The notes below the pieces were generated by a model. That model had not been told where the DNA came from. It worked only from the letters and a program-made list of their open reading frames with translations, and made no database searches. From assembly GCA_905182985.1 (NCBI GenBank), contig CAJJDN010000001.1:630775-694774 (forward strand): 64,000 nt of DNA, written 5' to 3'. Made by a program: the position numbers and the translations under genes. The DNA comes from Paramecium sonneborni (Eukaryota; Ciliophora; Oligohymenophorea; Peniculida; Parameciidae). How positions within the stretch are numbered: position 1 is the stretch's first letter; each line of letters opens with the position of its first letter. Positions 63,900-64,000 of this stretch are shown in pieces.

Positions 63900-64000
63900 T
63901 TTAAACTTTCTATAACATAAGTTAATCTTTTAACTGATTTGATTTTTTTTTCTCCTTCATATATTAATGTATAAACAATTTCTTGATAGGATATTATTTT
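63896..64000 (-). CDS. Partial gene at window edge
   Basis: Only the last 34 codons are inside the window: a basic stretch (SYQEIVYTLIYEGEKKIKS then VKRLTYVIESLK-stop). The rest lies beyond 64000. No function can be told. Its stop overlaps the start chosen for the next gene downstream. Confidence 0.45.
   Translation of the reverse strand, partial: KIISYQEIVYTLIYEGEKKIKSVKRLTYVIESLK

Noticed and set aside
1..64000. tRNA, rRNA, CRISPR, telomeric repeats, clear IES or transposon
   Set aside because: No sequence with the needed structure was recognised by eye; IESs cannot be told from introns or intergenic DNA without a micronuclear/macronuclear comparison.

Overview
The window reads as nuclear DNA of a ciliate, most likely Paramecium (probably a macronuclear scaffold). 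TAA and TAG run in frame through recognisable proteins where Gln is expected, and TGA is the only stop. Introns are tiny (19-34 nt, GT...AG). Intergenic gaps are tens of bases, and base composition is very AT-rich. Read with the standard code it looks almost gene-free; read with the ciliate code it holds about 38 genes. For many of them, removing the proposed introns gave a coding length divisible by three from ATG to TGA.

Assembly: three single-N positions (3298, 26032, 36100) are each flanked by what reads as a perfect direct duplication (1315, 1085 and 1008 bp). These look like overlapping contigs joined by N instead of merged, so real unique sequence is about 60.6 kb. Genes cut at an N are complete in the other copy.

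Layout. 1-6.7 kb: CaaX-ending unknown protein, two small unknown genes, a CAMK-like kinase, casein kinase 1. 6.7-10.3 kb: TAPT1-family membrane protein, then an AT-rich stretch with only gene-like fragments. 10.3-13.7 kb: small coiled-coil protein, CXC (tesmin/LIN54-type) protein, RED/IK splicing factor, Arf-like GTPase. 14-24.3 kb: TTLL ligase with an N-terminal hydrophobic segment, two secreted or GPI-like surface proteins, putative papain-fold peptidase, coiled-coil protein, PH-like-domain kinase, small unknown gene, DPM2. 25-37.6 kb: EF-hand-like protein; a 7.4-kb P-type-ATPase/guanylyl cyclase fusion; an unknown basic protein. 38-44.3 kb: unknown proteins, including a polyQ/coiled-coil protein whose Gln tract is a TAA microsatellite, and a SAM-type mitochondrial carrier overlapping it tail to tail. 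44.3-51.6 kb: BIG-type Sec7 ARF-GEF, 6TM-PAS-histidine-kinase-like sensor, unknown gene. 51.9-64 kb: RBM26/27-like RNA-binding protein, C2-coiled-coil protein, CCT8, TM-PX-PX protein, succinyl-CoA ligase beta, Sec13, IQ/coiled-coil protein, and a partial gene at the right edge.

The set is mostly housekeeping and signalling: vesicle traffic (Sec7 GEF, Arl, Sec13, PX), GPI/glycosylation (DPM2), cGMP/Ca signalling, splicing, folding and the TCA cycle. No operon logic, CRISPR, tRNA, rRNA, telomere repeat or clear mobile element was seen. The most distinctive locus is the ATPase-cyclase fusion at 27649-35058.
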